From Aquabacterium commune (GTDB lineage: Bacteria > Pseudomonadota > Gammaproteobacteria > Burkholderiales > Burkholderiaceae_C), in contig NZ_SNXW01000002.1 in assembly GCF_004362855.1 (NCBI RefSeq), forward strand, positions 186,001-250,000: a DNA stretch of 64,000 nucleotides, in the 5' to 3' direction. The translations under genes were made by a program, and so were the position numbers. The notes under the pieces are model-generated. The model saw only the letters and a list, made by a program, of their open reading frames with translations, was not told where the DNA came from and did no database searches. This document shows, piece by piece, positions 8,357 to 16,706 of the stretch; positions within the stretch are counted from its first letter, which is position 1, and every line of letters starts with the position of its first letter.

Positions 8357-8502
8357 ACGGCAAGCGGCAAGCGGGACCACGGTGAAACAGGACAGTGACA
8401 TCCAGCATGAGCCAAGCAGCCTACCTGGCTGGCCATGCCACCTTGGGCCCATGACATCGCCGGCACCCACACTTGGCGGTTTCCTGAACACCGAGGTCTG
8501 TC

Positions 8503-11460
8503 ATGCGCTCGTCCGCCAAGCTCCGCACCCCTTCGCCGTCCACTTATCCGTTGCGCCCCGTGTGCGTGGCCCTGGCCCTGAGCCTGGCCGGCATGGCCCA
8601 TGCGTCGAGCAGCGGCCTGGTGATCAGCCAGGTGTACGGCGGTGGCGGTGCGACAGGTGGCAGCCCCGCCTACAAGCAAGACTACGTCGAACTGTTCAAC
8701 GCCGGCAGCAGCAACGTCAGCCTGGTGGGCCTCAGCCTGCAATACGCAGCCGCCACCGGCAACTTCAACGGCGTGACCAACCTGGGCACAGGCACAGTCA
8801 CCTCCCTGGCACCTGGTCAGTACGCTCTGGTGGCCCTGGCCGCAGGCAGCCTGGGGCCCAACCTGCCCACGGCTGACATCAACGGCAGCACCGCAGCCTC
8901 GGCCAGCAACGGCAAGTTCGCCCTGGTGTCGGGCACCTCGGCCCTGGCGTGTGGCGCCACCGCCCTGGCCTGCACGGCGAGCCAGCAGGCCCAGATCATT
9001 GACCTGGTGGGCTACGGCACGGTTTCACTGAGCGAAGGCACAGCGACGGGGGTTCTGGATTCGGCGAAGGCCGCCGTGCGCAACAACAATGGCTGCACCG
9101 ACACCGACAACAACGCTGCCGACTTCACCGTGGCGTCCGCCCCCGTGCCGCGCAACAGCCTGAGCGCGCTGAACCTGTGCGATGGCACTTCGCCGTCGCC
9201 TACACCATCGCCCACGCCGTCGCCGACCCCTTCGCCCACCCCGGCTCCGACGCCGGCACCCGGCACCCTCACCCCGATCTCGCAGATCCAGGGCAGCGGC
9301 AACACCAGCGCCCTGGTGGGCCAGTCGGTCACGACCTCGGGTGTGGTCACCAAGGTCACCAACAACGGCTTCTTCCTGCAAGACCCCGTGGGCGATGGCA
9401 ACCCCGCCACCTCCGACGGCATCCTGGTCTTCACCAGCACCGCCCCCACCGTCTCCGTCGGCCAGGCCATCACGCTGACCGGCACGGTCGCCGAGTTCAA
9501 CACCGGCGCAGCCACCAACAGCCTGACCCTGGGTCGCACCGTCACCGAACTGACCGCTCCCACCGGCATCACCGTGGTGAGCAGCGGCAACGTGGTCAAC
9601 CCCACCGTCATCACCCTGCCGGCCACCCAGGCCGAGCTGGAAGCCGTCGAAGGCATGCTGGTGACGATCAACACGCAGCTGACCGCCTCGCAGAACTTCT
9701 TCCAGGGCCGCTATGGCCAGGTCACGCTGTCCTCGGGTGGCCGTCTGGTCAAGCCAACCAACATCTTCCCCGCAGGCTCGGCCGACGCCATCAGCCTGAC
9801 CGCCAGCAACGCCCAGCGCCAGATCCTGCTGGACGACGGCACCTCGGCCCAGAACGTCAACCCAACGCCCTACTTCGCCGCCGACAACACCCTGCGCGCT
9901 GGCGACACGGTTGACAGCATCACCGGCGTGATCGATTACGGCCTGAGCACCAGCAGCAACGCCGGCCTGGCCAGCTACAAGGTCCACCCGACGCAGCCCC
10001 TGACCTTCACGCGCGCCAACCCGCGCACGTTCACGCCGCCCACCGTCGGTGGCAACCTGAAGGTGGCCAGCTTCAATGTGCTGAACTACTTCACCACCTT
10101 CACCAACGGCGCGACCGCCGCCGGTGGCAGCGGCCAGGGCTGCTCTCTGGGTGGCGCCGTGTCTGCAGCCAACTGCCGCGGTGCCGACAGCCTGGCCGAG
10201 TTCACCCGCCAGCGCGCCAAAATTGTCGAAGCCATCTCGGCCATCAACGCCGACGTGGTCGGCCTGATGGAGATCCAGAACAACGGCAACACCGCCGTGC
10301 AGAACCTGGTGGATGCGCTCAACGCCAAGCTGGGTGCCGGCACCTACGCCACCGTCAACGTGCCCACGGCCTTCTACCCCGCCATCGGTGGCACAGGCAC
10401 CGGCACCGACGCCATCCGCGTGGCCATGATCTACAAGCCGGCTTCGCTGACGCTCAACGGCAATGCCGTCGCAGACACAGACGCCACCCACAACCGCCCG
10501 CCCCTGGCCCAGACCTTCGCACTGCCCAACAACGAGAAGTTCACGGTCGTGGTCAACCACTTCAAGTCCAAGGGCAGCTGCCCGGCGTCCACCGATGTCA
10601 GCAACGGCGACAAGGGTGACGGTCAGGGCTGCTGGAACGGCCTGCGCACCGAGCAAGCCAATCGCCTGCTGACCTTCGTGCAGGACCTGCAAGCTTCGAC
10701 CAACGCACGAGGCGCTTTGGTCATCGGCGACCTCAACGCCTACGGCAAGGAAGACCCAATCCGCACGCTGACCAGCAACGGCATGAGCGACATGATCGCT
10801 GAGTTCAGCGGCAGCAGCGACTACTCCTATGTCTTCGACGGCGAAGCCGGCTACCTCGACCACGCCCTGGCCACCGCTGGCCTGCGCAATGTGGCCACCA
10901 ACGTGGTGCACTGGCACATCAATGCCGACGAGCCCAGCGTGATCGACTATAACGTCGAGTTCAAGCAGCCCGTGTGCGCCACCTGCAACCCGGACTACTA
11001 CACCGCCACGCCGTTCCGTTCGTCTGACCACGACCCCGTGGTCGTGGGCCTGAACCTGGTGAAGGCCATCACGGGCACTGCTGGCCGTGACACCCTGACG
11101 GGCAGCGCTGGCGACGACCGCATCACCGGCCTGGCCGGTGCCGACACCCTGACCGGTGGCGCTGGCGCCGACGTGTTCGTCTTCAACGACATCCGCGACG
11201 GTCGCGACACCATCACCGACTTCGCCGCCGGCACCGACAAGCTGGACCTGAAGGCCATCGCCAACACCCTGCGCACCAGCCACGGCGCCTCCGGCGACCT
11301 GATCGCCAGCGGCCACGTTCGCCTGATCGACACCGCTGCTGGCGTCGAAATCCGCATCGACACCGACGGCGCGGCCGGCGCTTCCTCGCCGATCGCCCTG
11401 GTCCTGATCAGGGGCGTGAGCGCAGCGCAGATCGTCGCCAGCCGCGATCTGCTGCTGTGA
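8503..11460 (+). CDS. ExeM/NucH-type extracellular endonuclease with RTX-like C-terminus
   Basis: 985-residue secreted nuclease. Order of parts: Sec signal (to about residue 34, MAHA), a lamin-tail-like domain (38-225), a Ser/Pro/Thr linker of repeated SPTP units (about 229-252), an OB-fold region (255-500), an endonuclease/exonuclease/phosphatase domain (510-850), then RTX nonapeptide-like repeats (860-910) and a C-terminal segment ending DLLL. Catalytic motifs are visible: FNVLNYF, MEIQNNG (metal-binding Glu), GDLNAYGKEDP and SSDHDPVVVGL (Asp-His). Relatives such as ExeM degrade extracellular DNA and affect biofilm. A Sec signal together with an RTX tail, which is usual for type I secretion, is unusual. 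A PEP-CTERM gene follows after 35 nt, probably in the same operon. Confidence 0.88.
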   Translation: MRSSAKLRTPSPSTYPLRPVCVALALSLAGMAHASSSGLVISQVYGGGGATGGSPAYKQDYVELFNAGSSNVSLVGLSLQYAAATGNFNGVTNLGTGTVTSLAPGQYALVALAAGSLGPNLPTADINGSTAASASNGKFALVSGTSALACGATALACTASQQAQIIDLVGYGTVSLSEGTATGVLDSAKAAVRNNNGCTDTDNNAADFTVASAPVPRNSLSALNLCDGTSPSPTPSPTPSPTPSPTPAPTPAPGTLTPISQIQGSGNTSALVGQSVTTSGVVTKVTNNGFFLQDPVGDGNPATSDGILVFTSTAPTVSVGQAITLTGTVAEFNTGAATNSLTLGRTVTELTAPTGITVVSSGNVVNPTVITLPATQAELEAVEGMLVTINTQLTASQNFFQGRYGQVTLSSGGRLVKPTNIFPAGSADAISLTASNAQRQILLDDGTSAQNVNPTPYFAADNTLRAGDTVDSITGVIDYGLSTSSNAGLASYKVHPTQPLTFTRANPRTFTPPTVGGNLKVASFNVLNYFTTFTNGATAAGGSGQGCSLGGAVSAANCRGADSLAEFTRQRAKIVEAISAINADVVGLMEIQNNGNTAVQNLVDALNAKLGAGTYATVNVPTAFYPAIGGTGTGTDAIRVAMIYKPASLTLNGNAVADTDATHNRPPLAQTFALPNNEKFTVVVNHFKSKGSCPASTDVSNGDKGDGQGCWNGLRTEQANRLLTFVQDLQASTNARGALVIGDLNAYGKEDPIRTLTSNGMSDMIAEFSGSSDYSYVFDGEAGYLDHALATAGLRNVATNVVHWHINADEPSVIDYNVEFKQPVCATCNPDYYTATPFRSSDHDPVVVGLNLVKAITGTAGRDTLTGSAGDDRITGLAGADTLTGGAGADVFVFNDIRDGRDTITDFAAGTDKLDLKAIANTLRTSHGASGDLIASGHVRLIDTAAGVEIRIDTDGAAGASSPIALVLIRGVSAAQIVASRDLLL

Positions 11461-11495
11461 GCCACCCGCACACCGACACGCAACGGAACACCACC

Positions 11496-12305
11496 ATGAA
11501 GTTCACCACCCTCTCCCGCATCGCCCTGGCTTCGGCCACCCTGGCGGCTGTCAGCGCCCACGCCGCCCCGCTGCAAAACGGCAGCTTTGGCACCGGCCTG
11601 GACCACTGGTCCACCGTCGGTGACGTTGCCGTGGTCACCGGCCCCGCCGCGGGCCACTTTTTCGGCGGCGGCACCACCCTGGTGCTTGGCACGGCCAGCC
11701 TGAACAACGAGGACGACACCCCCTCCGCCGCAGGTGCCTACAACGTGTCGGGCACCGACGTCGTGCTGGCCGCACAGGCCAACGGCGCCGAAGCCAACCT
11801 GGGCCTGTCCACCGGTGCTTTCGCTTCTGCCACAGGTGCCGACGATGCCGTCGAAGCCTCATCGGCAGCACAGAGCTTCTTCCTGAACGCTGGTGACACC
11901 ATCAGCTTCACCTGGCAAGTGCTGACCCGCGACGCCTTCGCCGGCAATGGCGACAGCGTCAACGACAGCGCCTGGATGGCCTTCAGCCTGGCCGCCGACC
12001 CGCAGCAGGCCGCCACCGTGACCCAGACCCAACTGGGCAACATCGGCACGCTGGCCCTCATGACCGGCTCTGACGGCTGGCGCGTCACGGGCCTCAACAC
12101 CTTCAGCTTCACCGCGGCGACCGGTGGCACCGCCCGCCTGGGCTGGGGCGTGAACGACATGGTGGACGCCTCCGGCACCACCCTGCTGGCCATCCAGAAC
12201 GTGACCGTCCAGGCCGCTGCCGTTCCCGAGCCCGCCTCGGTCGCCCTGCTGCTGGTCGCACTCGGCGTGATCGGCCTGAGCACCCTGCGCCGCCGCCAGG
12301 GTTGA
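11496..12305 (+). CDS. PEP-CTERM sorting domain protein, downstream of the nuclease
   Basis: 269-residue secreted protein of unknown function. It has a Sec signal (residues 1-23, ending SAHAA), a beta-sandwich body that begins PLQNGSFGTGLDHW, as in carbohydrate-binding-like PEP-CTERM proteins, and a sorting tail VPEPASVALL...RRRQG. The tail is related to, but clearly not a copy of, those at 961 and 4209. Start 11496 gives the signal peptide; an in-frame GTG at 11457 overlapping the nuclease stop would add 13 residues without a better ribosome site. A hairpin follows the stop codon. Confidence 0.85.
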   Translation: MKFTTLSRIALASATLAAVSAHAAPLQNGSFGTGLDHWSTVGDVAVVTGPAAGHFFGGGTTLVLGTASLNNEDDTPSAAGAYNVSGTDVVLAAQANGAEANLGLSTGAFASATGADDAVEASSAAQSFFLNAGDTISFTWQVLTRDAFAGNGDSVNDSAWMAFSLAADPQQAATVTQTQLGNIGTLALMTGSDGWRVTGLNTFSFTAATGGTARLGWGVNDMVDASGTTLLAIQNVTVQAAAVPEPASVALLLVALGVIGLSTLRRRQG

Positions 12306-12314
12306 TCACCTGCC

Positions 12315-12340
12315 GGGTGTGTGACACACGTCACGCACCC
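12315..12340. promoter_or_regulatory. Inverted repeat resembling a CRP/FNR-family site
   Basis: GGGTGTGTGAC and GTCACGCACCC form an 11-bp interrupted palindrome around ACAC. Within it, TGTGA-N6-TCACG matches the CRP consensus TGTGA-N6-TCACA at 9 of 10 positions. It could be a regulatory site for the small gene at 12466 or a weak terminator hairpin for the PEP-CTERM gene, since no T-run follows. Confidence 0.4.
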
Positions 12341-12465
12341 GAGCGAGCCAGGCCCGAGGGAAACCCTCGATCCGGGGGTCACCGCGGTGTCACGGCTGGC
12401 TCGCAAAATGCATCCTCAGTTGGCGAGCAGGCGCATTCGGCCTGTTCCGCACCCTGGAGAGCATC

Positions 12466-12687
12466 ATGCGTGCCCTGATGAACCTGGCCATCGAGCCTGC
12501 CCTGCGTCTGTTCGAGGTCTCGACCCTGGTCGTGATCACGCCGTCCAGCCAAGCCGTCAAACGCGTGCTCAAGGTGATGGCCGACACGCCCATGGGCGCC
12601 ATCCACATCGTGCGGGACCGCTACCCCCGTTCGCGAGCGCACCAGATCCTGTCGTGCCGCTTGCTTGACCTGTCTCAAGCGGCTTGA
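12466..12687 (+). CDS. Small hypothetical protein, 73 residues
   Basis: I do not recognise this protein. It is a 73-residue ORF starting MRALMNLAIEPALRLFEV, with a helical N-terminal half and a basic middle (RDRYPRSRAH). It has one Cys and no membrane segment strong enough to call. Support for it being real comes from a good Shine-Dalgarno sequence (GGAGAG about 6 nt upstream) and a CRP-like palindrome some 125 nt upstream. Competing ORFs on both strands in this stretch lack a ribosome site. lemA begins 71 nt after its stop. Confidence 0.45.
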   Translation: MRALMNLAIEPALRLFEVSTLVVITPSSQAVKRVLKVMADTPMGAIHIVRDRYPRSRAHQILSCRLLDLSQAA

Positions 12688-12758
12688 ACTGCGGCAGCGC
12701 ATCCTCATCTGTCTCGTCTGTCATGCACACTGGCTGCACACAGCAGAAAGGTTCAGAG

Positions 12759-13379
12759 ATGCCCCGTCTTTCCCACCGCCTGGCCTCCCTCGCCCTCACC
12801 GTGGGCCTGGGCACCGCGCTGACCGTGCCGCTCAGCGGCTGCGGCTACAACGATTTCCAACGCCTCGACGAGCAGACCAAGGCCTCCTGGGCCGAGGTGC
12901 TCAACCAATACCAGCGCCGTGCTGACCTGGTGCCCAACATCGTGGCCACCGTCAAGGGCGAGGCCAACTTCGAGCAGGAAACGCTGACCAAGGTCGTCGA
13001 GGCCCGCGCCAAGGCCACCAGCATCCAGGCCACGCCGGAGCTGGTCAACAACCCCGAGGCCTTCAACAAGTTCCAGCAGGCCCAGGGCGAGCTGTCGGGC
13101 GCGCTGTCGCGCTTGCTGGTGGTGACCGAGAACTACCCCAACCTGAAGGCCAACCAGGGCTTCCAGGACCTGCGTGTGCAGCTTGAAGGCACCGAGAACC
13201 GCATCACCGTGGCGCGCAACCGCTACATCCAGTCGGTGCAGGACTACAACGTCAAGGTGCGCAGCTTCCCCTCCAACCTGACGGCCATGGCCTTCAGCTA
13301 CAGCGCCAAGCCCAGCTTCACGGTGCAAAACGAGGCGCAGATTTCGCAGCCGCCTGCCGTCAACTTCGACAAGAAGTGA
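12759..13379 (+). CDS. lemA: LemA family lipoprotein
   Basis: 206-residue LemA family protein. The signal ends in a lipobox, PLSGC with Cys28, so here it should be a lipoprotein anchored in the membrane. The LemA core is a long helical bundle with the family phrases NQYQRRADLVPNIV, VVEARAKA and ENYPNLKANQGF. Its biochemical role is not known. Start 12759 has AAAGG about 7 nt upstream. The stop TGA overlaps the ATG of the next TPM gene (TGATG), so the two are translationally coupled. LemA next to TPM-domain proteins is a common arrangement. Confidence 0.93.
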   Translation: MPRLSHRLASLALTVGLGTALTVPLSGCGYNDFQRLDEQTKASWAEVLNQYQRRADLVPNIVATVKGEANFEQETLTKVVEARAKATSIQATPELVNNPEAFNKFQQAQGELSGALSRLLVVTENYPNLKANQGFQDLRVQLEGTENRITVARNRYIQSVQDYNVKVRSFPSNLTAMAFSYSAKPSFTVQNEAQISQPPAVNFDKK

Positions 13380-14347
13380 TGTCGCGCCTGGGCTGGCGAA
13401 TGCCGTGGGCCAGGACCTGGGCCTGGGCTGCCGCGCTGTGCATCAACGTGGCGCTCGGTGTGCTGCTGGGTGGGGTGCTCGGTGCGGGGATGCTGGGCAC
13501 AGCACCCGCGTGGGCGCAGGCCAGCGCCGACGGCGGTGTGCAGCCGGTGCCAGCGCTCACGGGCCATGTCATCGACCAGGCCCAGGGGCTTTCGGCCGAT
13601 CAGGCCCAGGCGCTGGAGGCCAAGCTCGGCCAGTTCGAGGCCCAGCGCGGCACGCAATTGGTCGTGCTGCTGGTGCCCACCACCCAGCCCGAAGACATCG
13701 CGGCCTACGCCCAGCGGGTGGGCGACACCTGGAAGATCGGGCGCAAGCAGGTCGGCGACGGTCTGCTCATCGTGGTGGCCCTGCAGGACCGCCGCGTGCG
13801 CATCGAGGTGGCCAAGGCGCTGGAAGGCGCCATCCCCGACCTGGCCGCCAGCCGCGTCATCGAGCAGGCCATCACGCCGGCTTTTCGCCGCGGTGACGTC
13901 GCGGGCGGGCTCAACGCGGGCGTGGACCGGCTGATGGCGCTCGTCACCGGCGAGAAGCTGCCGGCACCGGAGGCGACCGCAGCGCGTGGCCAGGGTTTCG
14001 ATCTGAACCAGCTCATCGTGTTCGGCCTCATCGGCATCCCCATCGTCTCGGGCGTGCTGGGCGCGGTGTTCGGGCGCAAGCTCGGCGCGGTGTTCACCGG
14101 CGCCATTGGCGGGGGCATCGTCTGGCTGCTCACGGCCAGCCTGCTGCTGGGCGCCTTCGGTGGCGCGATGGCCGCGGTGCTGGCGCTGGCCATGGGCAAG
14201 GGTGGCCGTGGCGGGCATGGCGGCTTCGGGCCACCGGGTGGCTTCGGCAGTGGCTCAGGTGGCGGTGGTTGGAGCGGCGGTGGCGGCGGCTGGTCGTCCG
14301 GCGGGGGTGGCGACTTCGGTGGCGGCGGCGCTTCCGGCCGCTGGTGA
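13379..14347 (+). CDS. TPM-domain membrane protein with Gly-rich tail (YgcG-like)
   Basis: 322-residue protein. An N-terminal signal or membrane helix (about 12-45, ending APAWAQA) is followed by a TPM domain (about 60-185) with GHVIDQAQGLS and VGDGLLIVVALQDRRVRIEV. Two or three membrane helices span about 215-275, and the tail is a run of Gly/Ser/Trp ending GGGGASGRW. Proteins of this shape are membrane-bound, with the TPM domain outside the cytoplasm; Psb32 in plants is a relative linked to photosystem repair, but the bacterial role is unclear. Start 13379 overlaps the lemA stop by one base; a GTG one codon upstream is also possible. It is followed after 46 nt by a second TPM gene. Confidence 0.88.
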   Translation: MSRLGWRMPWARTWAWAAALCINVALGVLLGGVLGAGMLGTAPAWAQASADGGVQPVPALTGHVIDQAQGLSADQAQALEAKLGQFEAQRGTQLVVLLVPTTQPEDIAAYAQRVGDTWKIGRKQVGDGLLIVVALQDRRVRIEVAKALEGAIPDLAASRVIEQAITPAFRRGDVAGGLNAGVDRLMALVTGEKLPAPEATAARGQGFDLNQLIVFGLIGIPIVSGVLGAVFGRKLGAVFTGAIGGGIVWLLTASLLLGAFGGAMAAVLALAMGKGGRGGHGGFGPPGGFGSGSGGGGWSGGGGGWSSGGGGDFGGGGASGRW

Positions 14348-14393
14348 TGGCACCCCGCCCCCCAAGCACAAGGACTCCACAAGGACACCCCCA

Positions 14394-14918
14394 ATGGCCA
14401 CGCTGCCCCTGACCCGACACCTGCCACGCGCGCTGCGCCACCTCTGGCTGGACGCGGCCGACGCGCGCCGCTTGCTGCCCGCCCCAGCCTGTGCCCGACT
14501 GGAAGCCGCCGTGCAAGCCAGCGAAGCCCGCCACCTGGGCGAGCTGCGCCTGTGCGTGGAAGCCGGCCTGCCCTGGGGGGCGCTGCGCCAGGGCCAAAGC
14601 GCCCGCCAGCGCGCCCTCGACCTGTTCAGCGCCCTGCGCGTGTGGGACACGGCGCACAACAACGGCGTGCTGATCTACCTGCTGCTGGCCGACCAGCGCA
14701 TCGAGGTGGTGGCCGACCGCGGCGTGTCGGCCCACGTGCCGCCCGAGACCTGGCAGGCCCTGGCCGACCGCCTGGGCGCCGCCCTGCGGCAAGGCCAGCC
14801 CGAGCCAGGCCTGCTGGCCGCCATCGCGCAGGTCAGCGATCTGCTGCGCCAGCACCACCCGGCCCCGCAAGGCCTGCCGCGGCCCAACGAACTGCCCGAT
14901 GCGGTGGTGCTGATCTGA
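14394..14918 (+). CDS. Second TPM-domain protein, without signal peptide
   Basis: 174-residue TPM-domain protein. It lacks an export signal and Gly-rich tail, unlike its neighbour. The core phrases are SALRVWDTAHNNGVLIYLLLADQRIEVVADRG and a C-terminal helix; this is the shorter TPM subtype often found third in lemA-TPM-TPM sets. Start 14394 is set by AAGGA at 14381-14385. It forms an operon with lemA and the TPM gene before it. The function is not known. Confidence 0.85.
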   Translation: MATLPLTRHLPRALRHLWLDAADARRLLPAPACARLEAAVQASEARHLGELRLCVEAGLPWGALRQGQSARQRALDLFSALRVWDTAHNNGVLIYLLLADQRIEVVADRGVSAHVPPETWQALADRLGAALRQGQPEPGLLAAIAQVSDLLRQHHPAPQGLPRPNELPDAVVLI

Positions 14919-14955
14919 GCCGTGCATGAACCACGGATGAGCCCCGGGCTTGCGC

Positions 14956-14961
14956 TATGGT
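14956..14961 (+). promoter_or_regulatory. Candidate -10 box for a leaderless nth transcript
   Basis: TATGGT ends 7 nt before the ATG at 14969, and no Shine-Dalgarno sequence precedes that ATG. Transcription would then begin at or next to the start codon. Confidence 0.35.
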
Positions 14962-14968
14962 GTGGGCC

Positions 14969-15646
14969 ATGACCGCCGCCCAACAAGCCGAAGAAAAGCC
15001 CAGCCCCGCGATGACGCGCGAGCAGATCCACGCCTTCTTCGCGACGCTGCAAGCCGCCAACCCGCACCCCGAGACCGAGCTGGCCTACACCACGCCCTTC
15101 GAGTTGCTGACCGCCGTGCTGCTGTCGGCGCAGGCCACCGACGTGGGCGTCAACAAGGCCACGGCCAAGCTCTACCCCGTGGCCAATACGCCGCAGGCCA
15201 TCCTCGACCTGGGCGAAGACGGCCTGATCGAACACATCAAGACCATCGGCCTCTACAAGAGCAAGGCGCGCCACCTGATGGAGACCTGCCGCATCCTCGT
15301 CGAGCAGCATGGCGGCGAGGTGCCGCACTCGCGCGAGGCCCTGGAGGCCCTGCCCGGTGTGGGCCGCAAGACGGCCAATGTGGTGCTCAACGTCGCTTTC
15401 GGCGAGCCCACCATGGCGGTGGACACCCACATCTTCCGCCTGGGCAACCGCACCGGTCTGGCCGTGGGCAAGACACCGCTGGCGGTGGAGCTCAAGCTGC
15501 TCAAGCGCATCCCGCCCGAGTTCATGCTGCACGCCCACCACTGGCTGATCCTGCACGGGCGCTACGTGTGCCAGGCGCGCAAGCCGCGCTGCTGGGAATG
15601 CAGCGTCAGCGCGGCGTGCCGGTACAAGGCCAAGACGCCCGCCTGA
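14969..15646 (+). CDS. nth: Endonuclease III (DNA glycosylase/AP lyase)
   Basis: 225-residue base-excision repair enzyme that removes oxidised pyrimidines and nicks abasic sites. The helix-hairpin-helix contains the catalytic lysine (LPGVGRKTANVV); the catalytic Asp lies in VDTHIFRL. The C-terminal 4Fe-4S cluster has the exact spacing C-x6-C-x2-C-x5-C (CQARKPRC, CWEC, CSVSAAC). An in-frame ATG at 14957 would add four residues, but it falls inside a -10-like TATGGT, so I chose 14969. In many gammaproteobacteria nth ends the rnf operon; here the RnfB-like gene is 7 kb away. Confidence 0.95.
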   Translation: MTAAQQAEEKPSPAMTREQIHAFFATLQAANPHPETELAYTTPFELLTAVLLSAQATDVGVNKATAKLYPVANTPQAILDLGEDGLIEHIKTIGLYKSKARHLMETCRILVEQHGGEVPHSREALEALPGVGRKTANVVLNVAFGEPTMAVDTHIFRLGNRTGLAVGKTPLAVELKLLKRIPPEFMLHAHHWLILHGRYVCQARKPRCWECSVSAACRYKAKTPA

Positions 15647-15672
15647 AACAGCGCCCTCAGGCCCGGCTCATA

Positions 15673-16614
15673 TCAGGGCCCCAGCCCCTCGGCCACCGTC
15701 GGGTACAGCAGCACCAGGCCCAGTTCGTCCTTCATGCGTTGGTTGTGCAGCCGGCGCGACTCGCCCATGAAGGACATCTGCATGGGGCTGAGCACCTGGG
15801 CGGCTTCGGCGCGCGACAGGCGCGGCGGCCGCGGCAGGCCGAAGCGGTCGGCCACGAGGTCGAAGTGGTCGCCCATGCGCAGCTCGGTGTCGTCGCACAC
15901 GTTCAAGGCACGGCCCGGGCGCGCGCGCCACAGCGCCAGCACGCAGGCGCGGGCCAGGTCGTCGGCGTGGATGTGGTTGGTGAAAACGTCGTCGGCCGCG
16001 TTCAGCACGGGCGAGCCCTTGCGCACACGCTCGCGCGGGTCACCGCCCTCGCGGTCCAGCGCGTAGATGCCGGGGATGCGCAGCACGGTGGCCGCCCCAC
16101 CCTGGCCCAGGGCCAGGCGCTGGCCGAAGGCCCGCACGCGGCGCTCGGCATCGACGCGGCGGCGCCCCCGGTCGGTGGCCGGGGCCACGGCACGGGTCTC
16201 GTCCACCCAGGCACCTTGCGCATCGCCATAGACGCCGCTGGTGCTGCCATAGACCAGCGCGCGCAAGCTGCCATCACGGCCCGTCCGGCCCGCCCTGCGC
16301 CGCGCCAGGGCCCGCAGCAAACGCGCGGTGCGCGGGTCGGTCACGCCCTGCCCCGGCGGCGGCGCCAGGTGCAGCACGCGCGGCGCCAGCGCGGCCAGGC
16401 GGGCCAGGCTGCGGGCGTCGTCGAGGTTGCCGCGCAGGGGCGTGATGCCCGCGGCGCGCAAGGTGGCCACGCGCTCGGGCGAAGACGTCAGCGCCAGCAC
16501 GCGGCAGCGCGGCAACAAGCGCTGTGCGGCGCGCAAGCCCACGTCACCACACCCGACGATGAGGATGCGGCTGCGGCGGAAGCGGCTGTGGCGATGGGGT
16601 GGCGGCTGGTGCAT
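15673..16614 (-). CDS. NAD(P)-dependent epimerase/dehydratase-like oxidoreductase (YeeZ-like)
   Basis: 313-residue Rossmann-fold protein of the extended SDR type. The nucleotide-binding loop is ILIVGCGDVGLRAA near the N-terminus; a GSTSGVYGD strand-turn holds the usual active-site Tyr region, and RIPGIY and HIHADDLARA follow, as in YeeZ/epimerase-like proteins. The substrate is unknown. Start 16614 begins 16 residues before the Rossmann strand; the reading frame continues upstream to 16698 with Arg-rich sequence that overlaps the promoter area of the divergent reductase, so the longer form is less likely. No clear Shine-Dalgarno sequence helps choose. Confidence 0.8.
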   Translation of the reverse strand: MHQPPPHRHSRFRRSRILIVGCGDVGLRAAQRLLPRCRVLALTSSPERVATLRAAGITPLRGNLDDARSLARLAALAPRVLHLAPPPGQGVTDPRTARLLRALARRRAGRTGRDGSLRALVYGSTSGVYGDAQGAWVDETRAVAPATDRGRRRVDAERRVRAFGQRLALGQGGAATVLRIPGIYALDREGGDPRERVRKGSPVLNAADDVFTNHIHADDLARACVLALWRARPGRALNVCDDTELRMGDHFDLVADRFGLPRPPRLSRAEAAQVLSPMQMSFMGESRRLHNQRMKDELGLVLLYPTVAEGLGP

Positions 16615-16706
16615 GGCGGGGGTCCGGCCAGGGGAAGCTGGGATGAGCGAAAATCCGGCCCTCGATTGTCTGCGTTTGCGGGCGCTTTCCCCCTCCAAGG
16701 TCCTCC

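Noticed and set aside
9187..9260. Short tandem repeats inside the nuclease gene
   Set aside because: They encode the Ser/Pro/Thr linker and have an ordinary coding explanation; not a CRISPR array or mobile element.
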